Shown here: piece after piece, positions 52,607 to 62,798 of the stretch | Position numbering within the stretch: the first letter of the stretch is position 1 | How the letters are laid out: the number at the start of each line of letters is the position of its first letter | Source: Streptomyces hokutonensis | GTDB lineage: Bacteria; Actinomycetota; Actinomycetes; Streptomycetales; Streptomycetaceae | Length of the DNA: 64,000 nt | Assembly: GCF_000376565.1 (NCBI RefSeq) | Contig: NZ_BARG01000033.1 | Location: forward strand, 248,001 to 312,000 | Direction of reading: 5' to 3' | The notes under the pieces: model-generated | What the model was told of the DNA's origin: nothing | Database searches by the model: none | Seen by the model: only the letters and a program-made list of their open reading frames with translations | Position numbers and translations under genes: made by a program

Positions 52607-53731
52607 GTGATTCGGCTCGATGTTGATCCCGCAGCGCTGTCGGAGACCGATGGGCAGCGCCAACTACGTTCAGTTCTACGGGACTTGCTCGGCCAATACT
52701 GCGGACCCGTGGGTGTTCGCGCACAGGTCGACAGCCCCCGCGGATTCGACCAGGTGCTGTGGAACCGGCTCGCCCGTGAGATCGGGGTGCATGGGCTCGC
52801 GTTGCCCGAGGAGTACGGGGGTGCTGGGTATACGTACGCCGAACTGGCCGTTGCTCAGGAGGAGTTGGGGCGCGTGCTGTGTCCCGCGCCCCTGCTGGCC
52901 ACTGTCGTTCTCGCCGGGCATGCCCTGTTGGTGAGCGGCGATCAACAGGCCTGTGCGCGCTGGCTTCCGGGTATCGCGTCCGGCGAACTCACGGCCACGG
53001 TGGCCGGATTCCTGTATCCCGCCGATGTCACCGCCGAACGCGGCCCCGGCGGCTGGGTGTTGCGTGGAGACGCCGACTTCGTGCCCGGCGGAGAGGGCGC
53101 GGATCTGCTGCTGGTCAAGGCCCGCGCGCCGGACGGGGAGCGGCTGTTCGCCTGCGAGCCGGACGGGGCGACCTGCGACCGTACGGCTCGGCGGGTCCTC
53201 GATCCCACGCGGCGGCAGGCACTCGTGCGATTCCGCGGAGCGCGCGCCGAGCCGGTCGGAGAACCCGGGCGGGCGGCGGAGGTCGTCGACGCCGTGCTCG
53301 ACGCCGGCCGAGTGGCCCTCGCGGCCGAGCATGTAGGCGGCAGCGCGCACGCCCTGGACGCCGTGCTCGCCCATGTCTCGCGGCGGACCCAGTTCGGGCG
53401 GGCCATCGGCTCGTTCCAGGCGGTCAAGCACCGGCTGGCCGATCTGCTCGTCGAGATCGAGGGGGCGCGGTCGGCCTCGGCCTACGCGAGCGCCTGCCTT
53501 GCCGCGGGAGCGTCGGAACTGCCGCTCGCCGCGAGCGCCGCGGCGGTCGTGTGCACCGGCGCCCATCGGCTCGCCACCACCGAATACGTGCAGCTCCACG
53601 GCGGGATCGGCTTCACCTGGGAGCACCCCGCCCATCTGTATCTGCGCCGGGCGCGGGCCGACGAGGCACTGTTCGGCACGGGCGACGACCACCGGCTGCG
53701 CCTGGCCGGACTGCTCGGGCTCGCCCGCTGA
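52607..53731 (+). CDS. Acyl-CoA dehydrogenase (ChsE/FadE28-like subunit)
   Basis: 374 residues from GTG 52607, with GGGAGG upstream. ACAD fold: EIGVHGLALPEEYGGAGYTY, GRVALAAEHVGGSAHALDAV, RTQFGRAIGSFQAVKHRLAD and LHGGIGFTWEHPAHLYLRRA. Glu339 in GFTWEH lies where the catalytic base sits in this branch, which includes the alpha2-beta2 steroid side-chain dehydrogenases of Mycobacterium. FAD-binding residues in the middle domain look reduced, so it may need a partner such as the gene at 56152. Branched or cyclic acyl-CoA is likely. Confidence 0.9.
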   Translation: MIRLDVDPAALSETDGQRQLRSVLRDLLGQYCGPVGVRAQVDSPRGFDQVLWNRLAREIGVHGLALPEEYGGAGYTYAELAVAQEELGRVLCPAPLLATVVLAGHALLVSGDQQACARWLPGIASGELTATVAGFLYPADVTAERGPGGWVLRGDADFVPGGEGADLLLVKARAPDGERLFACEPDGATCDRTARRVLDPTRRQALVRFRGARAEPVGEPGRAAEVVDAVLDAGRVALAAEHVGGSAHALDAVLAHVSRRTQFGRAIGSFQAVKHRLADLLVEIEGARSASAYASACLAAGASELPLAASAAAVVCTGAHRLATTEYVQLHGGIGFTWEHPAHLYLRRARADEALFGTGDDHRLRLAGLLGLAR

Positions 53732-53761
53732 TCGCTTCCCGGGCGATCGCCTCCCGATCCA

Positions 53762-53808
53762 TTGACAGGGGCATCCGTCCGCCCACAGAATCGAACTCAA
53801 TTCAGTTC
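53762..53808 (+). promoter_or_regulatory. Promoter and TetR-regulon operator, site D
   Basis: TTGACA (53762-53767), 18-base spacer, CAGAAT (53786-53791) give a sigma-70-like promoter; GAACTCAATTCAGTTC (53793-53808) is the operator, containing two overlapping registers of the shared motif, right at -10/+1. Repressor binding would block transcription of the gene at 53824 and the genes behind it. Confidence 0.72.
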
Positions 53809-53823
53809 AGTTTGGAGGAGCTC

Positions 53824-54612
53824 ATGGCAGTCGAAGACGAGATCCAGTTCGAGCGGGACGGGCAGGTGGCGCGGGTCTGGCTGAACCGCCCGCACAAGAA
53901 GAACTGTGTGACCGTGCCGATCCTCGACCGGCTGGACGAGATCATCACCGAGGTCGACGCGGACCCCGAACTGCGCGTGCTGGTGCTGCGCGGGCGTGGG
54001 AACACGTTCTGCTCCGGGTTCGACCTGGACAGCCTCAAGGCCGACTTCGTGGGCAGGTCCAACGCGATCGACGTCGCCGTACTGTCGGCGAAGGTCTGCG
54101 ACCGGCTCTACTCGATGAAGACCCCGTCCATCGCCGTCCTCGAAGGTCATGTCACCGCGGGCGGCTTCGAGTTGATGATCTCCTGCGACTTCGCGATCGC
54201 CGCGGACGACGCCCTCATCGGCGACTTCCACATCCGCCGCGCCCTGTTCGGCGGCGCCGGCCCCATCTACCGCGTGCCGCGCATGATCGGCGTCCGCAAG
54301 ACCAAGGAGCTGATGCTGACCGGCAAGCTGCTCACGGGGGTCGAGGCCGCCGAGTTCGGTCTCATCAACTCCTCGGCGCCCGCCGACAAGTTGGACGCCA
54401 CGGTCGAGGAGTTCGCCGACCAGCTCGTCGACAAGAGCCCGTTCACCATGTGGATCACCAAGATGACCATCGACCGGAGCCTCGACGCCGACATCCAGTC
54501 GCTGATGGTCATGGAGCACCTCGCGGTCGGGGTGATGCTCAACTCCGAGGACGCGGCGGAGGGCGTGGCCGCCTTCCTGGAGAAGCGGGAGCCGCAGTGG
54601 AAGGGGCGCTGA
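53824..54612 (+). CDS. Enoyl-CoA hydratase/isomerase family protein
   Basis: 262 residues from ATG 53824, with TTGGAGGAG upstream. Crotonase fold: GRGNTFCSGFDLDSLKA (oxyanion 1), GHVTAGGFELMISCDFAIAA (oxyanion 2 and the first Glu). The position of the second catalytic Glu in hydratases reads IGDFHIRRALFGGAG, without that Glu, so it may be an isomerase, hydrolase or other crotonase rather than a classic hydratase. First gene of a long rightward operon that begins behind site D. Confidence 0.9.
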   Translation: MAVEDEIQFERDGQVARVWLNRPHKKNCVTVPILDRLDEIITEVDADPELRVLVLRGRGNTFCSGFDLDSLKADFVGRSNAIDVAVLSAKVCDRLYSMKTPSIAVLEGHVTAGGFELMISCDFAIAADDALIGDFHIRRALFGGAGPIYRVPRMIGVRKTKELMLTGKLLTGVEAAEFGLINSSAPADKLDATVEEFADQLVDKSPFTMWITKMTIDRSLDADIQSLMVMEHLAVGVMLNSEDAAEGVAAFLEKREPQWKGR

Positions 54613-54617
54613 GCGCC

Positions 54618-54971
54618 GTGCCGTCGGAGACCGGGGGCCGGCTGCGCGGCTCCCGGTGTGCCGACTGTGCGGTGGCCGTCTACCCGGCCGACCCGGCGTG
54701 CCCGCGCTGCGGCGGACCGGCCGAGCCGGTCGCGCTCTCCGGTACGGGCACGCTGTGGACCTGGACCGTGCAGCGGTACGCGCCCAAGTCGCCGCCGTAC
54801 GTCCCGCCCGCCGCCGGATTCGCGCCGTTCACCGTCGGCTATGTCGAACTGGCGGAGGGTGTACGGGTGTTGGCGGTCCTCGACATCCGGCCCGAGGACG
54901 CGGAGATCGGCATGCCGCTGACGATCGCCGCGGGGGACGGGGTGCCGAGGGCCACGGGAGCCGTCGTATGA
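54618..54971 (+). CDS. DUF35 / OB-fold zinc-ribbon protein
   Basis: 117 residues from GTG 54618, five bases after the upstream stop. The N-terminal zinc ribbon has CADC and CPRC (Cys4), followed by the acyl-CoA-associated OB fold (GTLWTWTVQRYAPKSPPYVP, GFAPFTVGYVELAEGVRVLA). DUF35 proteins bind and present acyl-CoA to thiolase-like partners, as in the steroid aldolase (Ltp2-ChsH2) and HMG-CoA synthase systems. Its stop overlaps the start of the thiolase-like gene. Confidence 0.92.
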   Translation: MPSETGGRLRGSRCADCAVAVYPADPACPRCGGPAEPVALSGTGTLWTWTVQRYAPKSPPYVPPAAGFAPFTVGYVELAEGVRVLAVLDIRPEDAEIGMPLTIAAGDGVPRATGAVV

Positions 54972-56116
54972 CCGCCGAGGACGTCCTCGTCTGCGGGGCC
55001 GGGATCACCTCCTTCGCCCGTACGGAGGAGAGCGGCCGGCAGCTCGCCGTGCGGGCCGTGCGGGACGCCCTGGCCGATGCGGGACTGCCGTGGACCCGGG
55101 TGCGCGCGGCCTACGGCGGCAGCGACGCGGCCGGGAACGCCGACACCCTGGTCGCCGAACTCGGCCTGACCGGCGTCCCGTTCACCAATGTGCGCAACGG
55201 CTGCGCCACCGGCGGCAGCGCGCTCGTCTCGGCCGTCAACGCGATCCGGTCCGGGGCGGCGGACGTGGCCCTCGCCGTCGGTTTCGACAAGCATCCGCGC
55301 GGCGCCTTCGACCCGCGACCCGCCGACTGGGGGCTCGAGGAGGCCTACGGGCGCGACGGGTTGATGGTCACCACGCAGTTCTTCGCCATGAAGATCCAGC
55401 GGTACATGCACGACCACGGCATCAGCCCGCGCACCCTCGCCCTCGTCGCCGAGAAGGCTTACGCGAACGGGGTGTTGAACCCTCGTGCCTGGCGCCGCAA
55501 ACCGCTCGACGCGACCGAGATCCTCGCGTCGGGCATGGTCAACGACCCGCTCACCCGGTACATGTTCTGCTCGCCCGGACAGGGTGCGGTCGCCCTCGTG
55601 CTGTGCAGCCGTGCGGTGGCCCGCCGACTCGGCGGCACGGCCGTGGCGTTGCGCGCGGCCGTCGTACGGACCCGGCGGTTCGGCTCCTTCGAGGTGTTCA
55701 GCCCCTGGGCACCGGCCGGGACACCGACGAGCGTGACCGCGGATGCGGCGCAACTCGCCTTCGAGGAGGCCGGGTTGGGGCCCGGTGACATCGACGTGTG
55801 TCAGTTGCAGGACACCGAGAGCGGTGCCGAGGTGATGCACATGGCCGAGTGCGGGTTCTGCGCGCACGGCGACCAGGAGTCGCTCATCCCGTTCGGCGCG
55901 ACCGGCATCGGCGGCTCGCTCCCCGTCAACACCGACGGCGGCTGCATCGCCAACGGCGAGCCCATCGGCGCCTCCGGACTGCGCCAAGTCCACGAGATCG
56001 TGCAGCAGTTGAGGGGCCGGGCGGGCGAACGGCAGGTACCGGGAGATCCCGCGACCGGCTTCACCCATGTCTACGGGGCACCCGGCGTCAGCGCCTGCAC
56101 CGTGCTGACCCGCTGA
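54968..56116 (+). CDS. Thiolase-like protein (aldolase or thiolase)
   Basis: 382 residues; ATG overlaps the DUF35 stop. Thiolase fold with the nucleophile region VRNGCATGGSALVSAV (Cys79). The usual GHPxG histidine motif reads GGCIANGEPIGASG, so Glu replaces His; the last Cys is in GVSACTVL. With a DUF35 partner this fits the SCP2-thiolase-like enzymes, some of which are retro-aldolases acting on tertiary beta-hydroxyacyl-CoA and others true thiolases. Which of the two is not settled by sequence. Confidence 0.88.
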   Translation: MTAEDVLVCGAGITSFARTEESGRQLAVRAVRDALADAGLPWTRVRAAYGGSDAAGNADTLVAELGLTGVPFTNVRNGCATGGSALVSAVNAIRSGAADVALAVGFDKHPRGAFDPRPADWGLEEAYGRDGLMVTTQFFAMKIQRYMHDHGISPRTLALVAEKAYANGVLNPRAWRRKPLDATEILASGMVNDPLTRYMFCSPGQGAVALVLCSRAVARRLGGTAVALRAAVVRTRRFGSFEVFSPWAPAGTPTSVTADAAQLAFEEAGLGPGDIDVCQLQDTESGAEVMHMAECGFCAHGDQESLIPFGATGIGGSLPVNTDGGCIANGEPIGASGLRQVHEIVQQLRGRAGERQVPGDPATGFTHVYGAPGVSACTVLTR

Positions 56117-56151
56117 ACCGTACCGCCCCGCTGAAAGGAGGAAGGACCGCC

Positions 56152-57363
56152 ATGGACGGCATACCCGACCCCGACGAGTTCCGTGCCGACGCCCGGAGCT
56201 GGCTGAAGGGCGCGGCGACAGCGCGTGCCGCGCACCGGGAATGGGGCCGCGGCGACGACTCGGTGGCCGTCTTCGAGAACTGGACCGAGGCCGAGGAACG
56301 CGCCCACACCGACCGGACACGGGACTGGGAACGCACCCGGTACGACCAGGGCTGGGGTGCGATCGGCTGGCCCCCGGAGTACGGAGGGCGCGAACTGCCC
56401 GCGTACTACGAGCAGTTGTACCGCGCGGAGGAGGCCGCCTTCGACGTACCGCGCCGTACCGAGATCTTCCCGGTCACCCGGCAACTCGTGGCACCCGCGA
56501 TCCGGATCTGGGGCACCGACGAACAGAGACGGCGCTGGCTGCGCCCCATGCTGCGCACCGACGAACTCGCCTGCCAGCTGTTCTCCGAGACGGAGGCGGG
56601 CTCCGACCTCGCCGCCGTCCGCACCCGGGCCGTGCGGGACGGCGACGGCTGGATCGTCAACGGCCACAAGATCTGGACCTCCGGTGCCCGCGTCGCCACC
56701 TGGGGTGTCGCCGTCTGCCGCACCGACCCCGAGGCGCCCAGGCACGCGGGCATCACGGTCCTCCTCGTCCGCATGGACGCACCGGGCGTGACCGTACGGC
56801 CCATCCGGCAGATGACCGGCGGCTCCAGCTTCAACGAGGTCTATCTGGACGACGTGTTCGTGCCCGACAGCGACCGGCTCGGGCCCGTCGGCGAGGGCTG
56901 GCGGGTGACCCTCACCGTGCTCGCCGCGGAGCGCCTCGACTCCGGCGGTCTCGGCCTGGACAACGCCGACCGGGCCCTCGACCTCGCCCGGCACCTGCCC
57001 CGCCCGCTCACCGGAGGCGAACAGCAGCAGGCGGCCGACCTGTTCGCCCGTGCCCTGGTCCAGCGGCTCATCGCGCTCCGTGTCACGGCGGCCCTGGCCG
57101 CCGGCCGCGAACCCGGCGCCGAGGCCTCGGTCGGCAAACTCCACGCCACCGCGACCATGCGCGCCACCACCGACCTGGTCCAGCAACTCCTGGGCCCGAG
57201 CCTGGCCGCGGACACCGGGGAATGGGGCACCTTCGCCTGGACCGAGCACCTGCTCGGCGCACCCGGCTACCGCATCGCCGGCGGCAGCGACGAGATCCAG
57301 CGCAACATCCTCGCCGAACGCGTACTGGGACTGCCCAAGGAACCGAAGGGAGCGGGACGTTGA
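56152..57363 (+). CDS. Acyl-CoA dehydrogenase
   Basis: 403 residues from ATG 56152 after AAAGGAGGAAGG. ACAD family: QGWGAIGWPPEYGGRELPAY, LACQLFSETEAGSDLAAVRT (FAD/substrate), WIVNGHKIWTSGARVATWGV, QMTGGSSFNEVYLDDVFVPD and the C-terminal GGSDEIQRNILAERVLGLP. It keeps the full FAD set. It belongs to the FadE-like branch common in steroid/terpenoid side-chain clusters and could pair with the protein at 52607. Confidence 0.92.
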   Translation: MDGIPDPDEFRADARSWLKGAATARAAHREWGRGDDSVAVFENWTEAEERAHTDRTRDWERTRYDQGWGAIGWPPEYGGRELPAYYEQLYRAEEAAFDVPRRTEIFPVTRQLVAPAIRIWGTDEQRRRWLRPMLRTDELACQLFSETEAGSDLAAVRTRAVRDGDGWIVNGHKIWTSGARVATWGVAVCRTDPEAPRHAGITVLLVRMDAPGVTVRPIRQMTGGSSFNEVYLDDVFVPDSDRLGPVGEGWRVTLTVLAAERLDSGGLGLDNADRALDLARHLPRPLTGGEQQQAADLFARALVQRLIALRVTAALAAGREPGAEASVGKLHATATMRATTDLVQQLLGPSLAADTGEWGTFAWTEHLLGAPGYRIAGGSDEIQRNILAERVLGLPKEPKGAGR

Positions 57364-58328
57364 CCACCACTTCCGAGACGACCGCGCTCACTGCCCGGGT
57401 ACGCGAACGACTGGCGGAGCATCACCCCGGTCTGCCCGTGGGGGAGTTGCGCACACTGCCCGGTGGCCATTCGGGGCTCACCTACCGCATCGCGGCGGGA
57501 CCGGTCTCGTACGTCGTGAAGGCGGTGCCGCCGGGACAGCGGCCCGTCGGCCGCAACGACGTGCTCCGCCAGGCCCGCGTGCTGCGCGCGCTCGCCGGAT
57601 CGCCGGTGCCCGTGCCGGGCGTCGTCGCCGTCGACGAAGCCGAACCGGCCTGGTTCGCCATGGAGTTCGTAGACGGCGAAGCCATCGAGCCCGTCCTCGA
57701 CGAACACCGACTCGACCCTGGATTGTGCCGCGAACGGATGCTGGCCCTGGCCCCTGTATTGAGCGAGCTGCATCGGGCCGAGGTGGCGGGCGCTGAACCT
57801 CTCCTCCCCACAGGCGAGTTGGAGCGCTGGAACCGCACCATGCGCGCCGTACCGGCGGAACTCCGCCCAGGCGCCGAGGACGTGCTCGCCGCCCTCGCCA
57901 CCGCGATCCCCGTCGGCATCGAACCCACCCTCACCCACGGCGACTTCCGGCTCGGCAACGTCCTGTGCGTCGACGAACAGCCCACCGCCGTCGTCGACTG
58001 GGAGATCTGGGGGTACGGCGATCCGCGCATCGACCTCGGGTGGTTCCTCCTCTTCGCCGACCACCGCAACTTCCCGCTGCTCGGCCGCGCCGTCCCCGGT
58101 CTGCCCGGCGAGGACGAACTGCTCGCCGCCTACCTCGACGGCAGGCCCGAACCCCCCGACCTCGACTGGTTCCGCGCCCTGGCCCGCACCAAGATGGCCG
58201 CGATCATGGGCCACAACCTGCGCCGGCACCGTGAGGGGAAGCACCACGACCCCGACCAGGAGCGACTGCCGCCGACGATCGCGGCGATGATCCGCACCGC
58301 GCGCGACCTGCTCGCCCGACGGTCCTGA
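57360..58328 (+). CDS. APH-family phosphotransferase, kinase-like
   Basis: 322 residues from TTG 57360, overlapping the upstream stop, with GGGAG before it. Aminoglycoside-phosphotransferase/choline-kinase fold: GGHSGLTYRI (loop), VVKAVP (Lys), THGDFRLGNVLC (Brenner motif), VVDWEIWGYGDPRIDLGWFL (metal). In animal ACAD10/11 and some mycobacterial FadE36-like pairs, such kinases act with an acyl-CoA dehydrogenase on 4-hydroxyacyl-CoA. The next gene is exactly an ACAD11-type dehydrogenase, so a phosphorylation-elimination step is the best inference. Confidence 0.9.
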   Translation: MTTTSETTALTARVRERLAEHHPGLPVGELRTLPGGHSGLTYRIAAGPVSYVVKAVPPGQRPVGRNDVLRQARVLRALAGSPVPVPGVVAVDEAEPAWFAMEFVDGEAIEPVLDEHRLDPGLCRERMLALAPVLSELHRAEVAGAEPLLPTGELERWNRTMRAVPAELRPGAEDVLAALATAIPVGIEPTLTHGDFRLGNVLCVDEQPTAVVDWEIWGYGDPRIDLGWFLLFADHRNFPLLGRAVPGLPGEDELLAAYLDGRPEPPDLDWFRALARTKMAAIMGHNLRRHREGKHHDPDQERLPPTIAAMIRTARDLLARRS

Positions 58329-58340
58329 AGGAGCGACACC

Positions 58341-59551
<1,211 letters not shown>

Positions 59552-59555
<4 letters not shown>

Positions 59556-60328
59556 ACGGACAGGTCTTGGACGGCCGGGTCGCCGTCATCACGGGCGGTT
59601 CCAGAGGCATAGGCCTCGGTATTGCCAAGGCGTACCGGGAGGCGGGCGCCCATGTGGTCATCGCCGCCCGGAAGGCCGACGGACTGGCCGCGGCGCGCGA
59701 GGAGTTGCTGCGGACCAAGGGGGACGGCGAGGTCCACGAGGTGGTCGCCAACGCGGGCGAGCCCGAGGACGCCGAACGCTGCGTCGCGGAGACCGTGTCC
59801 CGTTTCGGCCGACTCGACGTCCTGGTCAACAACGCGGCCACCAACCCCTACATGGGCGATCTCCTCGACCTCGACCTGCCGCGCGCGGAGAAGACCGTAC
59901 GCGTCAACCAGTACGGCATGATCGCCTGGACCCGGTGCGCCTGGCGGGCGTGGATGCGGGAGCACGGGGGAGCGGTCGTCAACATCGCCTCCGTCGGCGG
60001 ACTCGTCGTCGACCCCCACATCGGCTGGTACAACGCCACCAAGGCGGCCATGCTGCACCTGACCCGCCAACTCGCCTACGAACTCGGCCCGACGGCCCGC
60101 GTGAACGCCATCGCGCCCGGACTGATCAAGACCGAGCTGGCACGGGCCGTATGGGAGCCGCGGGAGCCGATCCTGACCGCGAAGCTGCCACTGCGCAGAC
60201 TCGGGACGGTGGAGGACGTGGCGCACGCGGCCGTCTTCCTGGCGTCCGGGGCCTCGTCCTGGATGACGGGGCAGACGCTGGTGCTGGACGGCGGGGCGAC
60301 CGTGCTGCCGATCGGGGTGGAGGGGTGA
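59552..60328 (+). CDS. Short-chain dehydrogenase/reductase
   Basis: 258 residues from GTG 59552 (overlaps upstream stop). FabG-like: VAVITGGSRGIGLGIAKAYR, DVLVNNAATNPYMG, GAVVNIASVGG with catalytic Ser, WYNATKAAMLHLTR (YxxxK) and C-terminal FLASGASSWMTGQTLVLDGG. Probably a 3-hydroxyacyl-CoA dehydrogenase for beta-oxidation in this island. The stop overlaps the next SDR start. Confidence 0.92.
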
Positions 60329-61101
60329 GCCACGCGATCGCCGACCTGTTCTCGCTGCACGGCCGGACCGCCGTGGTCACCGGGGCCTCGTCCGGGCTCG
60401 GGGCCCGGTTCGCCCTGGTGCTCGCGTCGGCGGGCGCCACCGTCTTCGCGGCCGCCCGCCGGCTGGAGAGGCTCAAGAACCTCGCCGACACGGATCCGCG
60501 GATCCATCCCGCCGTCTGCGACGTCTCGCGGGAGGAGGACCGCGTACGGCTGATGGAGACGGCGCTCGACGAGACCGGACGGGTCGATGTGCTGGTGAAC
60601 AACGCCGGCATGTCCGGAGCCGTGCGCGCCGAGGACGAGAGCGCCGACGACTTCGCGGACGTACTGGCCGTGAATCTGGTGGCACCCTTCCACCTCGCGC
60701 GGCTGCTGGCGGAGGCTCCGCGGCGCGACTGCCGTAGTACGACGCGGTCGATCGTGAACGTCTCGTCCGTCCTGGGGCTGGTCTCGGGCGCTCCGCTCGG
60801 GGGCGCGGCCTACGCCGCCTCCAAGGCGGGACTTGTCGGACTGACCCGTGAACTGGCCGGGCAGTGGGGGCCGTCGGGGGTACGGGTCAACGCGCTCGCG
60901 CCCGGCTGGTTCCGTTCCGAGATGACCGACGAACTCTTCTCCGACGAGCGCGCCCGGCGCTGGGTCGAGCGCGGCACGATGCTGGGGCGGGGCGGTGAAC
61001 AGGGCGAACTGGACGGGGCGTTGCTCTATCTGGCGTCCGGCGCGTCCTCGTACTGCACCGGGCACGTGCTCACCGTGGACGGCGGGTGGACGGCGCGATG
61101 A
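60325..61101 (+). CDS. Short-chain dehydrogenase/reductase
   Basis: 258 residues from GTG 60325, with GGAGGG upstream. AVVTGASSGLGARFALVLAS, VDVLVNNAGMSGAVRAE, IVNVSSVLGLVSG (Ser), AAYAASKAGLVGLTRELAG (YxxxK), LYLASGASSYCTGHVLTVDG. A second SDR of the pathway; the two differ enough to act on different intermediates. Overlaps the next gene by four bases. Confidence 0.92.
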   Translation: MSHAIADLFSLHGRTAVVTGASSGLGARFALVLASAGATVFAAARRLERLKNLADTDPRIHPAVCDVSREEDRVRLMETALDETGRVDVLVNNAGMSGAVRAEDESADDFADVLAVNLVAPFHLARLLAEAPRRDCRSTTRSIVNVSSVLGLVSGAPLGGAAYAASKAGLVGLTRELAGQWGPSGVRVNALAPGWFRSEMTDELFSDERARRWVERGTMLGRGGEQGELDGALLYLASGASSYCTGHVLTVDGGWTAR

Positions 61102-61913
61102 GGGTCACGGTCGAGGTCGACGGCGACGGTCTGGCCAGGGTCGAGCTGTGCCGCGGGTCGGGCAACGCGATCGACCTGGCGACGGCCCGGGAGTTGCGGG
61201 ACGCCGCACTGGAGTGCGAGCGGAGGCAGGCCCGGGCGGTGCTGCTCACCGGGCGGGGGCGGTCCTTCTGTGTGGGCGGTGATCTGAAGGAGTTCGCCGC
61301 GCTGTCCGGGGAGCGTCTCGCGGCGCACCTCACCGACGTGACCGACGCGCTCCACGAGGCGCTGCGGATCCTCTCCGGGCTGGACGCCCCGCTGGTGGTC
61401 GCCGTGCAGGGGGCGGTCGCGGGCGCCGGGCTCGGGCTCGTGGGGGCGGCGGACATCGGCCTCGCGGCGAGCGACGCCGGCTTCACCGCCGCGTACACCG
61501 CGATCGGGTACACGCCGGACGCCGGAGTCAGCTGGTCGCTGCCCCGGCTCGTCGGTCCACGGCAGGCGGTGGACCTGCTCCTGACCAACCGGCGCGTACC
61601 GGCCGCCGAGGCGTTGCGGATGGGCCTGGTCAGCCGTGTCGTCGCACCGGAGCGGCTGTACGAGGAAGCCGTACGGACCGCGGGGACGCTGGCGCGCGGG
61701 GCGACGGCGGCGTACGGGGCGACGCGGCGGCTGGTCGGGCGGGCACTCTCCACGGATCTGGACGAACACCTCGACGACGAGGCCCGCCGGCTGGCCGCCG
61801 CCGCGGTGTCCGGGGAGGGCCGCGAGGGCGTGGCGGCATTCCTGGCGGGGCGCCCGGCCGATTTCGCGGGGTGCGAGGGTGGTTCGGGAGCCCGGGGTCG
61901 CGCGGTCCGGTGA
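61098..61913 (+). CDS. Enoyl-CoA hydratase/isomerase, PaaG-like
   Basis: 271 residues from ATG 61098. Crotonase fold with LLTGRGRSFCVGGDLKEFAA and AVQGAVAGAGLGLVGAADIG; the second active-site segment AYTAIGYTPDAGVSWSLPRL is typical of PaaG, which uses Asp in the PDxG motif for double-bond isomerisation and lacks the hydratase Glu pair. It likely isomerises an enoyl-CoA or acts as an isomerase in ring opening. Last gene of the operon; TetR follows on the same strand. Confidence 0.9.
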   Translation: MRVTVEVDGDGLARVELCRGSGNAIDLATARELRDAALECERRQARAVLLTGRGRSFCVGGDLKEFAALSGERLAAHLTDVTDALHEALRILSGLDAPLVVAVQGAVAGAGLGLVGAADIGLAASDAGFTAAYTAIGYTPDAGVSWSLPRLVGPRQAVDLLLTNRRVPAAEALRMGLVSRVVAPERLYEEAVRTAGTLARGATAAYGATRRLVGRALSTDLDEHLDDEARRLAAAAVSGEGREGVAAFLAGRPADFAGCEGGSGARGRAVR

Positions 61914-62036
61914 CCTACGCGAACCGAGTCCGCGGAATCCCCGGCCGATCTTCGATTCGTAGCCGACTTGAACTTGGGTCTACTCTCGGACGACCGGACG
62001 GCGACGGGTACCGGCCGTGGAGAAGAGGGAGAGACG

Positions 62037-62663
62037 ATGGCGAGGGCACGGATCGTGGATCCGGAGGAGGGGCCCCGGTCGAAGCGTGGCGCGATCCTCG
62101 TGGCAGCCGTGGAGCGGTTCGGCGAGGACGGCTACGAGAACACCAAGTGGTCGGAGGTGGCCGACCGGGTCGGCATCGGGCAGACCGCCCTCTACCACTA
62201 CTTCGAGTCCAAGGCCCACTGCCTGCTCACCATCATGCGGCTCGAACTCCAGCGCTCCCACGACCAGTTCGTCGAGGCCACGAAGGACGAGACGGACCCG
62301 GTGGAGGAGGTGCGCGCGGCGGTGCGGTCCGCGTTCGCCGTCACCGAGCAGGAGATCCGCCAGATGCGCATCCTCCAGGCCAACATGTCCCTGCTCGCCA
62401 CCCCGCGGAAGTCCAAGCGCGAGGAGACCGAGCGCGTCGCGGCCCGCCAGCTGGTGCAGATGGTCGAGCGGGACTGGACGAGCCTGCTGATGCGCGGCAT
62501 GTCGAAGGGCGCCTTCCCGCTCCGCGACGCGCACACCCTCGGCCTCTCCGTCCTCGGCATGATCGTCAGCGTCTGGCGGTGGTACCGGCCGACCGGCGCG
62601 ATCCCCCTCTCGGAGATCAGCGAGATGATCGAGGGATGCGTGGTGCGGATGGTCGCCGAATAG
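62037..62663 (+). CDS. TetR/AcrR-family regulator (KstR2-like class)
   Basis: 208 residues from ATG 62037, after GAGGGAGAGACG. N-terminal HTH: KRGAILVAAVERFGEDGYEN, TKWSEVADRVGIGQTALYHY FESKAHCLL; C-terminal region with EIRQMRILQANMSLLATPRK and KGAFPLRDAHTLGLSVLGMI resembles TetR regulators of lipid/steroid catabolism. It lies inside the island with five copies of a shared operator and is the most likely binder. It has no clear copy before itself, so it may be constitutive. Confidence 0.9.
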   Translation: MARARIVDPEEGPRSKRGAILVAAVERFGEDGYENTKWSEVADRVGIGQTALYHYFESKAHCLLTIMRLELQRSHDQFVEATKDETDPVEEVRAAVRSAFAVTEQEIRQMRILQANMSLLATPRKSKREETERVAARQLVQMVERDWTSLLMRGMSKGAFPLRDAHTLGLSVLGMIVSVWRWYRPTGAIPLSEISEMIEGCVVRMVAE

Positions 62664-62713
62664 TCTCCGCCCCGCCCCTTGTCGGCGGCGGGGCGGCCGT
62701 CCTACAGTCAAAC

Positions 62714-62726
62714 TGAACTGAACTCA
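62714..62726. promoter_or_regulatory. TetR-regulon operator, site E
   Basis: TGAACTGAACTCA, 11 of 13 matches to the shared motif, 73 bases before the NTF2-like gene at 62799. Confidence 0.62.
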
Positions 62727-62731
62727 GGTTG

Positions 62732-62773
62732 TTTGATGATCCTGGGAAAGCTCTTTTGATGATGCTGGGAAAG
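62732..62773 (+). repeat. 19-bp direct repeat with 23-bp period
   Basis: TTTGATGATCCTGGGAAAG (62732-62750) and TTTGATGATGCTGGGAAAG (62755-62773) differ at one base. A 23-bp unit has been tandemly duplicated between operator E and the NTF2-like start, in an AT-richer part of the leader. Binding or transcript-structure role is open. Confidence 0.85.
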
Positions 62774-62798
62774 TGACGCTGAGGGAGAGCGATCGGCA

